Positions 31,999 through 41,963 of a stretch of DNA of 64,000 nt are shown here, piece by piece (position 1 is the stretch's first letter; each line of letters starts with the position of its first letter). The stretch is taken from contig NZ_CP124591.1 in NCBI RefSeq assembly GCF_038095555.1, forward strand, positions 992,001 through 1,056,000, given 5' to 3'. Source of the stretch: Macrococcoides psychrotolerans (GTDB taxonomy: Bacteria; Bacillota; Bacilli; Staphylococcales; Staphylococcaceae). The notes under the pieces were generated by a model, which was not told the origin of the DNA, searched no databases, and worked only from the letters and a program-made list of their open reading frames with translations. Both the position numbers and the translations under genes were made by a program.

Positions 31999-34900
31999 GT
32001 TAGAGATTCAGCATTTTGGACCATTTAAAAATGAAACGATTGACTTTAAGCAGCTGAATAACCATACACTTTTTCTTATTAGTGGTAAGACAGGTTCAGG
32101 AAAGACTACCATTTTTGATGCGATGATGTATGCCCTTTATGGCACGGCGTCCACTTCTTCCAGAAATCATAAGGCGATGAGAAATAAACACGCATACGAT
32201 GAAGAAGAGACGATGATTAAATTTCAATTTTCCATCAAGGATAAACAATATTTAATTATTCGCAATTTACCACACATAAAGGCAGGGAATAAGACGCCGA
32301 TCACATCTAAATTAGAAGTTTATGAAATCCATGACAATGAGAAGCGCTTAATCAGTACCAATAAAAAGACCGAGACAAACCAGCTGATTGTAGATATCGT
32401 CAAGCTGCAGGCAGATCAGTTTAGACAAATCCTTATACTGCCGCAAGGGGAATTTAAAAATTTTCTTGTATCAGATAGCGAAAGTAAGAATGAGATATTA
32501 AGAACACTGTTCGATACGAAGCATCTTGAGCTGATGGTCAAGCGATTAAAGGAGAATGTTGATGATAAAATCGATGCTATAAGAATGAAGGAAAAAGAGA
32601 TTGAATTCCATATACAGCAGCTCGGTGTCGGGTTTCCGCCATATATGGTTACTTACGACGAACAGATCCGTACAGCTAACTTGTATTACGAAGCGTTACA
32701 AAAGGTCTTTTCACAGAACATATCAGAATTAAATGATAAATCAAATGAACTGAAGCTTAAAGGAGACGCCTTGAAAGCGGCGGAGATATTAAATAATAAT
32801 ATACAATCTGTCAAGCAGCATAAACATCAGCTAGCAATGTTATATGAACAGCGTGAAGAAATAGAGAATACACAAAAAACGGTTCAGCAACTCGTGCAGT
32901 TCGAATCCTACCTTTCCTGTATCAGTCAGCTGGAGAAATTGAAGAAAGATGATGCGCATTTAAGCGTGCAAAAAAAGGATGAAGAACAACAGATTAGTGA
33001 AAATAAGGATAAGCTTCAGCAACTGAAAAGTGCATTAAACGAAGTTATGCAAGATGATGAAGAAATGAAGCGGCTCAATCATCAATTAATAGAACAGGAA
33101 AGATTTGTCGATGAAAAATACCATGGTCTAGAAGAAGATGTCAATACGCTAAATGAACTGAAAAATGAAACGACAGCATTGAGCGATAAGCTATCAAGTA
33201 CACATCAAGCAAATGAGACCATTCAAAGTTCCCTAGAAGCGTTGATTCAAGAAAAGACAAAATTATATGAAGAAAAGGTGAAGCTTCAGAATCATATTCG
33301 TGATAATGAAACGATTATCTCATTGATCAACGAATATGATTCACATTATAAAGCATTGCAAGCGATTAAAGAAAATCAGGACATGCTAACAGAAGAACTA
33401 TTGTCATGTGAATCACTTATCGAACGTTTTAATTTCGGAGATGATCTGCTGGATATTGATGCAGTGGACTCTATTCGTGCACAATTGAAAATAGGTCAAA
33501 ATTGTCCGGTGTGTAATCATATCGTCACCGAGAAAACGGATGGTGTTCATCATGAATACCATAACCTTGTACAAAGAAGGATGACGTTGTCACGTGAACA
33601 AGAGGCCAATGCAACTAAGATAGAGTGGATTGAAGCGTTGATGAAGGCAGTCACCGATAAGTTACTTGCATATGAGCAGTTTAAAGTTACTTATAAACAT
33701 GAAGATATGCAAAATACTGGTGAACTGCTTATTCATGAACAAGAGATGTTAACGCAGAAACTTGAAACGCTCAATGACCATTTAAATCATATCGATCACG
33801 AGTACGAGGACCTGAGTAATGAACTTAAAAATAACAAAGCCTCCATTATCTCCTTAAAAGACGTTATCGATGCAAATGAGAAAAAGATCAATGAACGCAA
33901 TGGTAAAAAAGAGCGATATCATACATTTGTATCATTCACAGGGTTTAAGAATTATGATGATTTCAAGGCTCAGTTTGATGAGAAAAGGGATCTCTATGAA
34001 AATTATGATAAGCATCTGAATCATCTAAACGAAACGATTGCCTCTTGTTCAGAACTCATCCGATCAAAAGAGAATATCGTGGATAAATATAATACCCATC
34101 TTATCTATAACGAAAAATTATTAAGCCAATTAGAATCAACAAAAAACTCATTTCATATATCGGATAAAATAGTGGATGAATATATGGACAAAGATATAGA
34201 GCAAGAACTAGAAACGTTGCAGAGTGCTGTTGAAAGTTATTATAAAGATATTCATTTTCATGAAAATACGATAAAGACCTTAGAGGATTTGATTGGCGGA
34301 AAAAAAGCCCCTGATATTGAAAAGCTGTCAAATGAATATGCTGAGCTATCGTCTAAAGCGAAAGCGTTTGAACAAGCAATCAATGATGAGCGTAGTCAGT
34401 TAAAGCTGATGAACAATATCATAATGCAGCTGGAAGTAGTACATAAAAGTTATGTCAAGCAGATGGAGGATATAGGTTCTGAGATCAGACTTTTCGAAGT
34501 ACTGAACGGAAAGAATACTTTAAAACTATCAATCGAAAATTATGTGCTCGTATACTATCTGGAACAAATACTTCTGTTAGCTAATGAAAGGTTACTTCAG
34601 ATGACCCATAACCGATACAAGCTCGTAAGGAAAAAGGAGGTTCACTCCAGAAAAAAAAGTGGGCTTGAAATTGAAGTCTTCGATTATCACACAAATAATG
34701 TGAGGGATATTACAACGCTTTCTGGAGGTGAAACATTTATCGCCTCTTTATCATTAGCGCTAGGCTTAAGTGATTACGTCATGCAGATTTCAGGTGGAAT
34801 CAATCTGGAGTCGGTGTTCATTGATGAAGGTTTCGGAAGTTTAGATAGTGATACGCTTGAGACAGCGATTGAAGTTCTGATCGAACTCCAGCAGACCGGA

Positions 34901-35011
34901 AAACTGATCGGTATAATTAGTCATGTACAATCGCTCCAGGAAAATATGCCTGCGATATTAAAGGTTAGAACTGACGGTTTTAATAGTGATACAGAATTTC
35001 AGTTGAAGTAA
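31985..35011 (+). CDS. sbcC: Nuclease SbcCD subunit C (Rad50-like ATPase)
   Basis: The SMC-type ATPase half of SbcCD, 1008 residues. Walker A is SGKTGSGKTT at about 33-42. Two long coiled-coil arms flank the zinc hook CPVC (Cys507, Cys510), which dimerises the complex. The ABC signature LSGGETF and Walker B ESVFIDEGFGSLD lie near the C-terminus. The start ATG 31985 is inside the end of sbcD. The acidic, Gln- and Glu-rich coils are normal for the family. Confidence 0.96.
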   Translation: MRPIKLEIQHFGPFKNETIDFKQLNNHTLFLISGKTGSGKTTIFDAMMYALYGTASTSSRNHKAMRNKHAYDEEETMIKFQFSIKDKQYLIIRNLPHIKAGNKTPITSKLEVYEIHDNEKRLISTNKKTETNQLIVDIVKLQADQFRQILILPQGEFKNFLVSDSESKNEILRTLFDTKHLELMVKRLKENVDDKIDAIRMKEKEIEFHIQQLGVGFPPYMVTYDEQIRTANLYYEALQKVFSQNISELNDKSNELKLKGDALKAAEILNNNIQSVKQHKHQLAMLYEQREEIENTQKTVQQLVQFESYLSCISQLEKLKKDDAHLSVQKKDEEQQISENKDKLQQLKSALNEVMQDDEEMKRLNHQLIEQERFVDEKYHGLEEDVNTLNELKNETTALSDKLSSTHQANETIQSSLEALIQEKTKLYEEKVKLQNHIRDNETIISLINEYDSHYKALQAIKENQDMLTEELLSCESLIERFNFGDDLLDIDAVDSIRAQLKIGQNCPVCNHIVTEKTDGVHHEYHNLVQRRMTLSREQEANATKIEWIEALMKAVTDKLLAYEQFKVTYKHEDMQNTGELLIHEQEMLTQKLETLNDHLNHIDHEYEDLSNELKNNKASIISLKDVIDANEKKINERNGKKERYHTFVSFTGFKNYDDFKAQFDEKRDLYENYDKHLNHLNETIASCSELIRSKENIVDKYNTHLIYNEKLLSQLESTKNSFHISDKIVDEYMDKDIEQELETLQSAVESYYKDIHFHENTIKTLEDLIGGKKAPDIEKLSNEYAELSSKAKAFEQAINDERSQLKLMNNIIMQLEVVHKSYVKQMEDIGSEIRLFEVLNGKNTLKLSIENYVLVYYLEQILLLANERLLQMTHNRYKLVRKKEVHSRKKSGLEIEVFDYHTNNVRDITTLSGGETFIASLSLALGLSDYVMQISGGINLESVFIDEGFGSLDSDTLETAIEVLIELQQTGKLIGIISHVQSLQENMPAILKVRTDGFNSDTEFQLK

Positions 35012-35103
35012 TTGTAACAACTATGTCAAATTTATATGAAGTATGGACTTTTAATTGATAGTCAGTTTGCTATAGTATTATATGAATACATAAGGAGGTC
35101 ACT

Positions 35104-35727
35104 ATGAAGCAGTTAAATATTTTCTTAATATTATTTTTAGCATTAATAATATCAGCGTGCAGTAATTCAAGATTAGAACCAAAGTCTTTATATGGCAATA
35201 CAATGACTGAGTTCAGTGGAACGGATGAAACCGGTAAGTCAATTTCAAATAAAGATCTTAAAGGAAAGGTCTGGCTAGTGGATTTTATCTTTACTAACTG
35301 TGAAACAGTCTGTCCACCCATGACTTATAATATGAGTCAGGTTGTCGATCAGCTTGAGAAGGATGGCGTCAGTCATGATGATTATGGCATCATCAGCTTT
35401 AGTGTCGATCCTAAGAAAGATACGCCAAAGAAACTTAGTGACTATATCAATCAGCATAATCCTCCAAAAGGGATTTGGAAAGCTGTGACACAGTATGATG
35501 AGAAGTTTATCAGACAGTTTGCAGAAGAGAACTTCAAAACTATCGTCGTTCCACCTACAGCCAATAACTCACAGGCTACACATGGTACATCGTTTTATCT
35601 TGTTGATCAGAATGGGATGATAATAAAAGATTATGCGGGAAAAGATACTGGAGATAAAAAATTTCCGAAGTCAGAAATTGTGGAAGACGTTAAAACGATG
35701 ATCGAAGAAGGACCGTATAAAAAATAA
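35104..35727 (+). CDS. SCO1/SenC-family copper-binding lipoprotein
   Basis: A thioredoxin-fold lipoprotein of 207 residues that delivers copper to the CuA centre of cytochrome oxidase or works in thiol redox. Lipobox ISAC (Cys19). The copper ligands are Cys66 and Cys70 in TNCETVCPPM and His160 in ATHGTSFYL; all three are kept. AAGGAGGTCACT precedes the ATG. It stands alone between sbcC and mscL. It could draw reductant through CcdA, encoded 6 kb away, but that link is inference. Confidence 0.92.
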   Translation: MKQLNIFLILFLALIISACSNSRLEPKSLYGNTMTEFSGTDETGKSISNKDLKGKVWLVDFIFTNCETVCPPMTYNMSQVVDQLEKDGVSHDDYGIISFSVDPKKDTPKKLSDYINQHNPPKGIWKAVTQYDEKFIRQFAEENFKTIVVPPTANNSQATHGTSFYLVDQNGMIIKDYAGKDTGDKKFPKSEIVEDVKTMIEEGPYKK

Positions 35728-35759
35728 AAAAACTTCACCATGATGGTGAAGTTTTTTAT
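35724..35759. terminator. Bidirectional terminator between SCO1-like gene and mscL
   Basis: AAAAAACTTCACCA and TGGTGAAGTTTTTT with loop TGA. It ends both convergent genes. Confidence 0.88.
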
Positions 35760-36124
35760 TTGGAGCGTAATAAGTCTCTGATTTCAGTTAATAACACTGT
35801 ATTCTCTTCGACTGCTTCTTCAACTTCTTCAACGTCGCTTTTACGCGTAATCTTATTGATAAGTTTAATAAACAAGAAGATTGCACCTGCAACGATTAAG
35901 AAATCGATGATTGATTGAATGAAGACACCGTATTTGATTCCTTTATAAGCCCAGCTTGATGCAAAATCTGTATTTCCAAAAATAAGACCAATGACCGGCA
36001 TAATTACATCAGCCACTAATGAAGAAACAATTTTACCAAATGCACCCCCAATAACAACTGCGACAGCTAAATCAAGTACATTTCCTTTTACAGCAAACTC
36101 TTTGAATTCTTTTAATATAGACAT
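35756..36124 (-). CDS. mscL: Large-conductance mechanosensitive channel MscL
   Basis: A pentameric channel that releases solutes during sudden dilution. The 122-residue protein shows the N-terminal amphipathic helix and TM1 (EFKEFAVKGNVLDLAVAVVI, GGAFGKIVSSLVADVIMP), the periplasmic loop, TM2 (IIDFLIVAGAIFLFIKLIN) and the charged C-terminal bundle. AGGAGGTGAC precedes the ATG. It diverges from a betaine transporter gene, so two osmotic-stress functions, release and uptake, sit back to back. Confidence 0.95.
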   Translation of the reverse strand: MSILKEFKEFAVKGNVLDLAVAVVIGGAFGKIVSSLVADVIMPVIGLIFGNTDFASSWAYKGIKYGVFIQSIIDFLIVAGAIFLFIKLINKITRKSDVEEVEEAVEENTVLLTEIRDLLRSK

Positions 36125-36312
36125 GTATAGTCACCTCCTACTATATTTAGTTTACATTGTAACATTTTAAAAATCAATTCATTTTCATAAATTATTTATA
36201 GTTGCCTACTTTAAAAATTAGGATTTGAAAAAACGTTTCTATTTGTGTAATTAATTATAGTTTGTTATACTTAGAACTGTTTTTTAAAATTTTAATTTGG
36301 AAGGAGTATTTT

Positions 36313-37863
36313 ATGACATCAGGAAAAAAATTGACACCTGTATTTTTTATTGCGTTATCACTTGTAATCATTACTGTTTTGTTAGGTGTAATAAGTCCGT
36401 CGGGATTTGGTGAGGTTACGAGCCAGATTAATGCATTCATTACAAAATATTTCGGTTGGTATTATGTAATGATTACGTCGATATTTGTATTTGCCTGTTT
36501 GTTTCTGATTCTTAGCCCTATCGGTAAACTAAAATTAGGTAAGCCATCAGATAAACCAGAATTTAGTACAATATCTTGGTTTGCGATGTTATTTAGCGCA
36601 GGGATGGGTATCGGACTCGTATTCTATGGTGCTGCAGAACCATTAAGCCACTTTATAAAATCACCAACAGCTGATGCTCAGTCAGATGAAGCGATGATGG
36701 ATGCATTTCGCTATACGTTCTTTCATTGGGGATTTCACGCATGGGCTACATATGGAATAGTCGCTTTAGGCCTTGCATATGCTCAATTCAGGAAAGGTGA
36801 AGCGGGATTATTATCAAAGACATTAAGACCATTGCTTGGCGATAGAGTAGATGGTATTTTAGGAACAATCATTGATGTACTTGCAGTATTTGCAACTGTA
36901 GTTGGGGTTGCAGTTTCATTAGGAATGGGTGCTCAGCAGATCAATGGTGGTTTGCATTTCTTGTTCAATGTACCAAATACGATTAACGTAAAGTTAATAA
37001 TCATTGTCGTTGTTACTATATTATTCTTAATGAGTGCTTGGAGTGGTCTATCAAAAGGGATACAGATTTTAAGTAATTTTAATATAGGGATAGCAACATT
37101 ATTACTTGTTGCAGTTCTCTTTTTAGGTCCAACAGTGTTAATTATGAATATATTTTCAACATCGTTAGGGAACTTGCTGCAGAACTTCTTGTCTATGAGT
37201 TTTGATGCTGCACCTTTAGACCAGTCGAAACGTGAGTGGATGAACGGCTGGACAATCTACTATTGGGGTTGGTGGATGAGCTGGAGTCCATTTGTTGGTA
37301 TATTCATTGCGCGAGTTTCTAAAGGACGAACAATTCGAGAGTTTTTAATTGGTGTATTACTCGTTCCTACGATTATCAGTATGCTGTGGTTTAGTGTCTT
37401 CGGTGTAAGTGGGATACAGATATTTAAGAAATTCCCTGAAATTGGTGATCTTGCTGTTGAAACACAGCTGTTCGCAATATTCGAGCATATGCCGATGGCG
37501 ATGGGATTATCATTAATAGCATTACTACTAATTTGTACTTTCTTTATTACATCAGCTGATTCAGCGACATTTGTACTGGGTATGCAATCTACAAATGGAT
37601 CGCTTGAGCCCGCAAACAACATCAAGGTGATATGGGGACTGGCACAGTCAATTATTGCTGCGGTACTTTTATATGCTGGGGGACTGAGTGCCTTGCAAAG
37701 TGCAGCGATCATCGTAGCTTTTCCATTTTCGTTTGTACTTATACTGATGCTGTTATCATTATATAAAGATGGCAATGCAGAACGTATGAGAATAGGCCTC
37801 ACGTTAAAACCTGATAAGAAATTCAGAAAATCATATCAAGAAAATCAAAATAACCAAAAATAA
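36313..37863 (+). CDS. BCCT-family glycine betaine/choline transporter (OpuD/BetL-like)
   Basis: A sodium-coupled uptake system for osmoprotectants, 516 residues with 12 membrane segments. The signature WTIYYWGWWMSWSPFVGIFI and ARVSKGRT are the BCCT motif; the betaine aromatic box Trp residues lie in it. The N-terminal GMGIGLVFYGAAEPLSHF is also conserved. I start at ATG 36313, directly after AAGGAGTATTTT. An in-frame start at 36262 would fall in the promoter region. Divergent from mscL. OpuD-type betaine uptake is the likely role; choline or proline betaine cannot be excluded. Confidence 0.92.
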   Translation: MTSGKKLTPVFFIALSLVIITVLLGVISPSGFGEVTSQINAFITKYFGWYYVMITSIFVFACLFLILSPIGKLKLGKPSDKPEFSTISWFAMLFSAGMGIGLVFYGAAEPLSHFIKSPTADAQSDEAMMDAFRYTFFHWGFHAWATYGIVALGLAYAQFRKGEAGLLSKTLRPLLGDRVDGILGTIIDVLAVFATVVGVAVSLGMGAQQINGGLHFLFNVPNTINVKLIIIVVVTILFLMSAWSGLSKGIQILSNFNIGIATLLLVAVLFLGPTVLIMNIFSTSLGNLLQNFLSMSFDAAPLDQSKREWMNGWTIYYWGWWMSWSPFVGIFIARVSKGRTIREFLIGVLLVPTIISMLWFSVFGVSGIQIFKKFPEIGDLAVETQLFAIFEHMPMAMGLSLIALLLICTFFITSADSATFVLGMQSTNGSLEPANNIKVIWGLAQSIIAAVLLYAGGLSALQSAAIIVAFPFSFVLILMLLSLYKDGNAERMRIGLTLKPDKKFRKSYQENQNNQK

Positions 37864-37870
37864 TAAATTT

Positions 37871-37921
37871 TAAAATACCTGTCGACAAATCAATTGTGAA
37901 TTGTCGACAGGTATTTTTTAT
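37871..37921 (+). terminator. Terminator of the betaine transporter gene
   Basis: AAAATACCTGTCGACAA pairs with TTGTCGACAGGTATTTT around a 12-base loop, then TTTATAAG. Confidence 0.88.
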
Positions 37922-37982
37922 AAGTAAAACTTATAGCTAAGTATAGCTAATTTGGAATGTGATAATATTTACTTCTTATAAA
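37920..37982 (+). promoter_or_regulatory. CcpC/CcpE-type operator candidate upstream of acnA
   Basis: ATAAGTAAAACTTAT (37920-37934) has the form ATAA-N7-TTAT, the dyad bound by the LysR-type regulator CcpC at Bacillus citB. A further ATAA lies at about 37978 (TTCTTATAAAATA), like the second half-site at citB. TATAGCTAA is also repeated directly (37932-37951). S. aureus uses the related regulator CcpE at its aconitase gene. The assignment is by motif only. Confidence 0.5.
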
Positions 37983-38036
37983 ATATTGATTAGAATGAAT
38001 ATGTAAAGGCTTTATCAATAAATAGGGGGAACACAT

Positions 38037-40745
38037 ATGAATTCAAATTTACAGCAAACTGCAAAACAGACATTTGAGTTAAACGGTAAGACTTTTACGT
38101 TTTACAGTTTAAAGTCACTAGAATCACTAGGGCTTGGACAAGTTAAGAAGCTTCCTTATTCTATCCGTGTGTTACTTGAGTCTGTTCTTCGTCAATACGA
38201 TGGGCGAGTGATTAACGAAGAACATATTAAACATCTTGTTAAGTGGGGGAAGAAGAACGATCCTAACGCAGAGGTTCCATTTAAGCCATCACGTGTTATT
38301 TTGCAGGACTTCACAGGAGTACCTGCTGTCGTTGATTTAGCATCACTTCGTAAAGCGATGGATGATGTAGGTGGAGATGTAACAAAGATTAATCCAGAAG
38401 TACCGGTGGACCTTGTAATTGACCATTCTGTGCAAGTGGATGCATATGGTAACGAAACAGCGTTACAAAGAAATATGGAGCTTGAATTTGCACGTAATAA
38501 AGAACGTTATCAATTTTTGAACTGGGCGACAAAAGCATTTGATAACTACCGTGCAGTACCACCAGCAACAGGTATTGTGCATCAAGTTAACTTAGAATAT
38601 TTAGCAAACGTTGTTCATGTGCGTGATGTAGATGGTGAACAAGTTGCATTTCCTGATACTTTAGTAGGAACTGACTCTCATACAACGATGATTAATGGTA
38701 TCGGTGTGCTTGGTTGGGGTGTTGGTGGTATTGAGGCTGAAGCGGGTATGCTTGGTCAACCTTCATACTTCCCAGTACCAGAAGTAATTGGAGTTAAACT
38801 TACTGGAGAGCTTCCTGAAGGTACAACTGCAACTGACTTAGCATTACGTGTAACGCAGGAATTACGTAAAAAAGGTGTAGTAGGAAAATTTGTTGAATTC
38901 TTTGGTCCGGGCGTAGTGAATTTACCACTTGCAGACCGCGCGACAATTGCCAATATGGCACCAGAATATGGTGCGACTTGTGGTTTCTTCCCTGTTGATG
39001 AAGAAGCGCTAAATTATATGCGTTTGACTGGTCGCGATGAAGCACATATCGAGCTCGTTAAAGAATATTTAGTGAAGAATGATATGTTCTTTACAACAGA
39101 TAAAGAAGATCCAACATATACTGATACATTAACTCTTGATTTATCTACGGTTGAAGCATCATTATCAGGACCTAAACGTCCACAAGATTTGATTAAATTA
39201 AGCAATATGAAAAAAGAATTCGTTAAATCTGTTACTGCTAAAGCTGGTAACCAAGGTCACGGCTTAGATAAAGCTGAATTTGACAAAACTGCCACAACAA
39301 CTTTAGCTGACGGAAAGTCTATCACAATGACAACGGGTGATATTGCAATTGCAGCAATTACATCATGTACAAATACTTCAAACCCTTACGTTATGTTAGG
39401 TGCTGGCCTTGTTGCAAAAAAAGCAGTAGAAAAAGGATTACAAGTCCCTGCCTACGTAAAAACATCACTTGCACCGGGTTCTAAGGTTGTAACAGGATAT
39501 CTAGAAGATTCAGGACTTCAAACGTACTTGGATCAATTAGGATTTAATACTGTAGGTTACGGATGTACAACATGTATTGGTAACTCAGGTCCGTTATTGC
39601 CTGAAATTGAAGAGACAATTTCTAATGAAGATTTATTAGTGACATCTGTATTATCAGGTAACCGTAACTTTGAAGGCCGTATCCATCCTTTAGTTAAAGC
39701 GAACTACTTAGCTTCACCGCAGCTCGTTGTCGCTTATGCTTTAGCGGGTACTGTTAATATCGATCTTCAAAACGATCCAATCGGTAAAGGACATGACGGT
39801 AAAGATGTATTCTTAAGAGATATCTGGCCGACAATTGATGAAGTTAAAAATGAAGTAAATTCAGTAGTAACACCAGAATTATTCCGCAAAGAATATGAGA
39901 ATGTATTTAATTCAAATGCAATGTGGAACCAGATTGAGTCTACTGATCAACCATTATATGATTTTGATCCAACTTCAACATATATTCAAAATCCAACATT
40001 CTTCCAGGGTTTATCAAAAGAACCAGGAAGCATTGCACCATTAGAAAATCTCGCCGTTATGGGTAAATTTGGTGACTCAGTAACAACTGACCACATCTCT
40101 CCAGCAGGTGCTATCGGTAAAGATACGCCAGCAGGAAAGTACCTGCGTGAGAATGGCGTAGAAATCCGTGACTTCAACTCATATGGTTCTCGTCGTGGTA
40201 ACCATGAAGTAATGATGCGTGGTACATTTGCAAATATTCGTATTAAAAACCAGATTGCACCTGGTACGGAAGGTGGATATACTACTTACTGGCCAACAGG
40301 TGAAGTTATGCCTATCTTTGATGCTTGTATGAAATATCAGGTAGATGGCACAGGACTGGTTGTATTAGCAGGTAATGATTATGGAATGGGTTCTAGTCGT
40401 GACTGGGCTGCAAAAGGTACTAATCTTTTAGGTGTGAAAACTGTAATCGCGCAAAGTTACGAGCGTATTCACCGTTCTAACTTAGTCATGATGGGTGTAC
40501 TACCTTTACAGTTCTTAAAAGGGGATTCAGCAGAAAAATTAGGTCTGGATGGCAGTGAGAAGTTCTCTGTAGATATTCATGAAGGTATTAAACCTCGTGA
40601 TGAAGTTAAGGTAACAGCAGTTAAAACAGATGGTACTCAAGTAGAATTTAATGCTTTAGCTCGTTTTGATTCAGAAGTGGAGCTCGATTACTACCGTCAC
40701 GGTGGTATCCTTCAAATGGTGCTACGAGGCAAATTAGCTGAGTGA
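38037..40745 (+). CDS. acnA: Aconitate hydratase A
   Basis: The TCA-cycle enzyme that isomerises citrate to isocitrate through an Fe4S4 cluster; apo-protein of this class can also bind iron-responsive RNA. The 902-residue protein shows DLVIDHSVQVD, the cluster cysteines in SCTNTSNP and YGCTTCIGNSGPL, and the swivelling domain with GNDYGMGSSRDWAAKG and the NSYGSRRGNHEVM motif. GGGGGAACAC precedes the ATG. It is a single-gene unit with its own terminator. Confidence 0.97.
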   Translation: MNSNLQQTAKQTFELNGKTFTFYSLKSLESLGLGQVKKLPYSIRVLLESVLRQYDGRVINEEHIKHLVKWGKKNDPNAEVPFKPSRVILQDFTGVPAVVDLASLRKAMDDVGGDVTKINPEVPVDLVIDHSVQVDAYGNETALQRNMELEFARNKERYQFLNWATKAFDNYRAVPPATGIVHQVNLEYLANVVHVRDVDGEQVAFPDTLVGTDSHTTMINGIGVLGWGVGGIEAEAGMLGQPSYFPVPEVIGVKLTGELPEGTTATDLALRVTQELRKKGVVGKFVEFFGPGVVNLPLADRATIANMAPEYGATCGFFPVDEEALNYMRLTGRDEAHIELVKEYLVKNDMFFTTDKEDPTYTDTLTLDLSTVEASLSGPKRPQDLIKLSNMKKEFVKSVTAKAGNQGHGLDKAEFDKTATTTLADGKSITMTTGDIAIAAITSCTNTSNPYVMLGAGLVAKKAVEKGLQVPAYVKTSLAPGSKVVTGYLEDSGLQTYLDQLGFNTVGYGCTTCIGNSGPLLPEIEETISNEDLLVTSVLSGNRNFEGRIHPLVKANYLASPQLVVAYALAGTVNIDLQNDPIGKGHDGKDVFLRDIWPTIDEVKNEVNSVVTPELFRKEYENVFNSNAMWNQIESTDQPLYDFDPTSTYIQNPTFFQGLSKEPGSIAPLENLAVMGKFGDSVTTDHISPAGAIGKDTPAGKYLRENGVEIRDFNSYGSRRGNHEVMMRGTFANIRIKNQIAPGTEGGYTTYWPTGEVMPIFDACMKYQVDGTGLVVLAGNDYGMGSSRDWAAKGTNLLGVKTVIAQSYERIHRSNLVMMGVLPLQFLKGDSAEKLGLDGSEKFSVDIHEGIKPRDEVKVTAVKTDGTQVEFNALARFDSEVELDYYRHGGILQMVLRGKLAE

Positions 40746-40752
40746 TAGGTTG

Positions 40753-40780
40753 ACAGGGACTTTTTTGTCCCTGTTTTTTT
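40753..40780 (+). terminator. Terminator of acnA
   Basis: ACAGGGAC and GTCCCTGT with a T6 loop, then TTTTTTATTG. It begins 8 bases after the stop. Confidence 0.85.
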
Positions 40781-40831
40781 ATTGAAACTGGTGTATGATA
40801 GATACAATAGTATAAATAAGGAGTCAGATGA

Positions 40832-41269
40832 ATGTATATAACAGAAAAAGATATTGAGGTTCGATACGCTGAAACGGATAAGATGGGTGTCGTCTATCAT
40901 GCGAACTATTTAATCTGGTTTGAAGTTGCAAGAACGGATTTTATAAAGAAAGCAGGATTTAGCTATCAAGCGATGGAAGATGAAGGATTAATCTCTCCGG
41001 TGGTGGATGTATCGGTACAATATAGGAAATCGATTACTTATCCAGAGACAATTACTGTAAGAACATGGATTGAACGATATAGTAAGCTTAAGACCATTTA
41101 TGCATACGAGATTGTTAAAGAAGATGGAGCCATCGCAGCGACTGGTAGAACAACGCATGTCGTTATAAAAAGAGGTAGTGAAATCCCTATCCGACTTGAT
41201 CGTTACTATCCTGAATGGCATGAGAAATATATTGAACTTTCATCTGATGATAACGATAATATCAATTGA
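40832..41269 (+). CDS. Acyl-CoA thioesterase, 4-hydroxybenzoyl-CoA thioesterase-like hotdog (YneP/YbgC)
   Basis: A hotdog-fold thioesterase of 145 residues. The family signature VRYAETDKMGVVYHANYLIWFEVAR holds the catalytic Asp and the conserved His-Ala-Asn-Y turn (given here in parts: RYAETDKMGVVYHANY then LIWFEVART). It ends with the usual beta-strand THVVIKR. YbgC-type enzymes hydrolyse short acyl-CoAs or acyl-ACP. The gene follows aconitase in Bacillus (citB-yneN-yneP region) and staphylococci. AAGGAGTCAG precedes the ATG. Physiological substrate unknown. Confidence 0.9.
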   Translation: MYITEKDIEVRYAETDKMGVVYHANYLIWFEVARTDFIKKAGFSYQAMEDEGLISPVVDVSVQYRKSITYPETITVRTWIERYSKLKTIYAYEIVKEDGAIAATGRTTHVVIKRGSEIPIRLDRYYPEWHEKYIELSSDDNDNIN

Positions 41270-41301
41270 TTATACAGCTTAATTAAGAAAAGTTGGAATA
41301 T

Positions 41302-41356
41302 AAAAATCCGGACACTGTGGGGAGTCTATCGTTTGACTTCAGTGTTCGGATTTTTA
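41302..41356. terminator. Bidirectional terminator between the thioesterase gene and plsY
   Basis: AAAATCCGGACACTG and CAGTGTTCGGATTTT around a 22-base loop (one G-T pair), followed by TTAATT. Confidence 0.78.
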
Positions 41357-41378
41357 ATTCTGCTATAAAAGGGATATA

Positions 41379-41963
41379 TTATTTTTTAAACTGTATCTTA
41401 GGCTCTGTTCCTGAAATAATTCTCCTGATATTGCTGCTGTGACGAATAATAATAATCAACATAATCAGAAATGAGATGATCTTCAAAATGATATCATCGA
41501 AAAATAATGTAGTAATAAAGTTTCCGATGCTCGTCAAAATACTTGTTAACGATACCATTCGTGTTGTAAACAGTAAGGCAAAGAATATTACAGCGATGAT
41601 AAGGAAGATCAATGGATTTACTCCAAGAATCACACCGGCACTTGTTGCTACTGCCTTTCCGCCTCTAAATTTCAAGTAAATAGGGTAAACATGACCAATT
41701 ATTGCTGCAAGTCCAAACCATATACCATGAATATCAAGGTCAAATATAATTGGAAATATTGCAGGAAGAACCCCTTTCGCAACATCGAATATCGTGACAA
41801 ATATACCGGCATTCTTACCTAATACTCGAAAAGTGTTGGTTGCACCTAAATTTCCACTGCCAAACTTACGAATATCTTTGTTAAATAATAGTTTGCCTAC
41901 AATCAAACCTGTTGGAATTGCACCAAGTAGATAGGCAATTGCTAGTAATAATGCAATCTGCAT
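41379..41963 (-). CDS. plsY: Glycerol-3-phosphate acyltransferase PlsY
   Basis: A membrane acyltransferase that uses acyl-phosphate to acylate glycerol 3-phosphate, the first step of phospholipid synthesis in Gram-positives. 194 residues with about five to seven hydrophobic segments. The three conserved loops are seen: GSGNLGATNTFR, GHVYPIYLKFRGGKAVATSAG, and the C-terminal RHSSNIRRIISGTE. AAGGAGAAAAATT precedes the ATG. It diverges from parE, an arrangement common to staphylococci and bacilli. Confidence 0.96.
   Translation of the reverse strand: MQIALLLAIAYLLGAIPTGLIVGKLLFNKDIRKFGSGNLGATNTFRVLGKNAGIFVTIFDVAKGVLPAIFPIIFDLDIHGIWFGLAAIIGHVYPIYLKFRGGKAVATSAGVILGVNPLIFLIIAVIFFALLFTTRMVSLTSILTSIGNFITTLFFDDIILKIISFLIMLIIIIRHSSNIRRIISGTEPKIQFKK

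Noticed and set aside
37260..37802. 180-residue minus-strand frame inside the betaine transporter gene
   Set aside because: Fully antisense to a clear BCCT gene, Ser/Ile/Pro-rich shadow composition.
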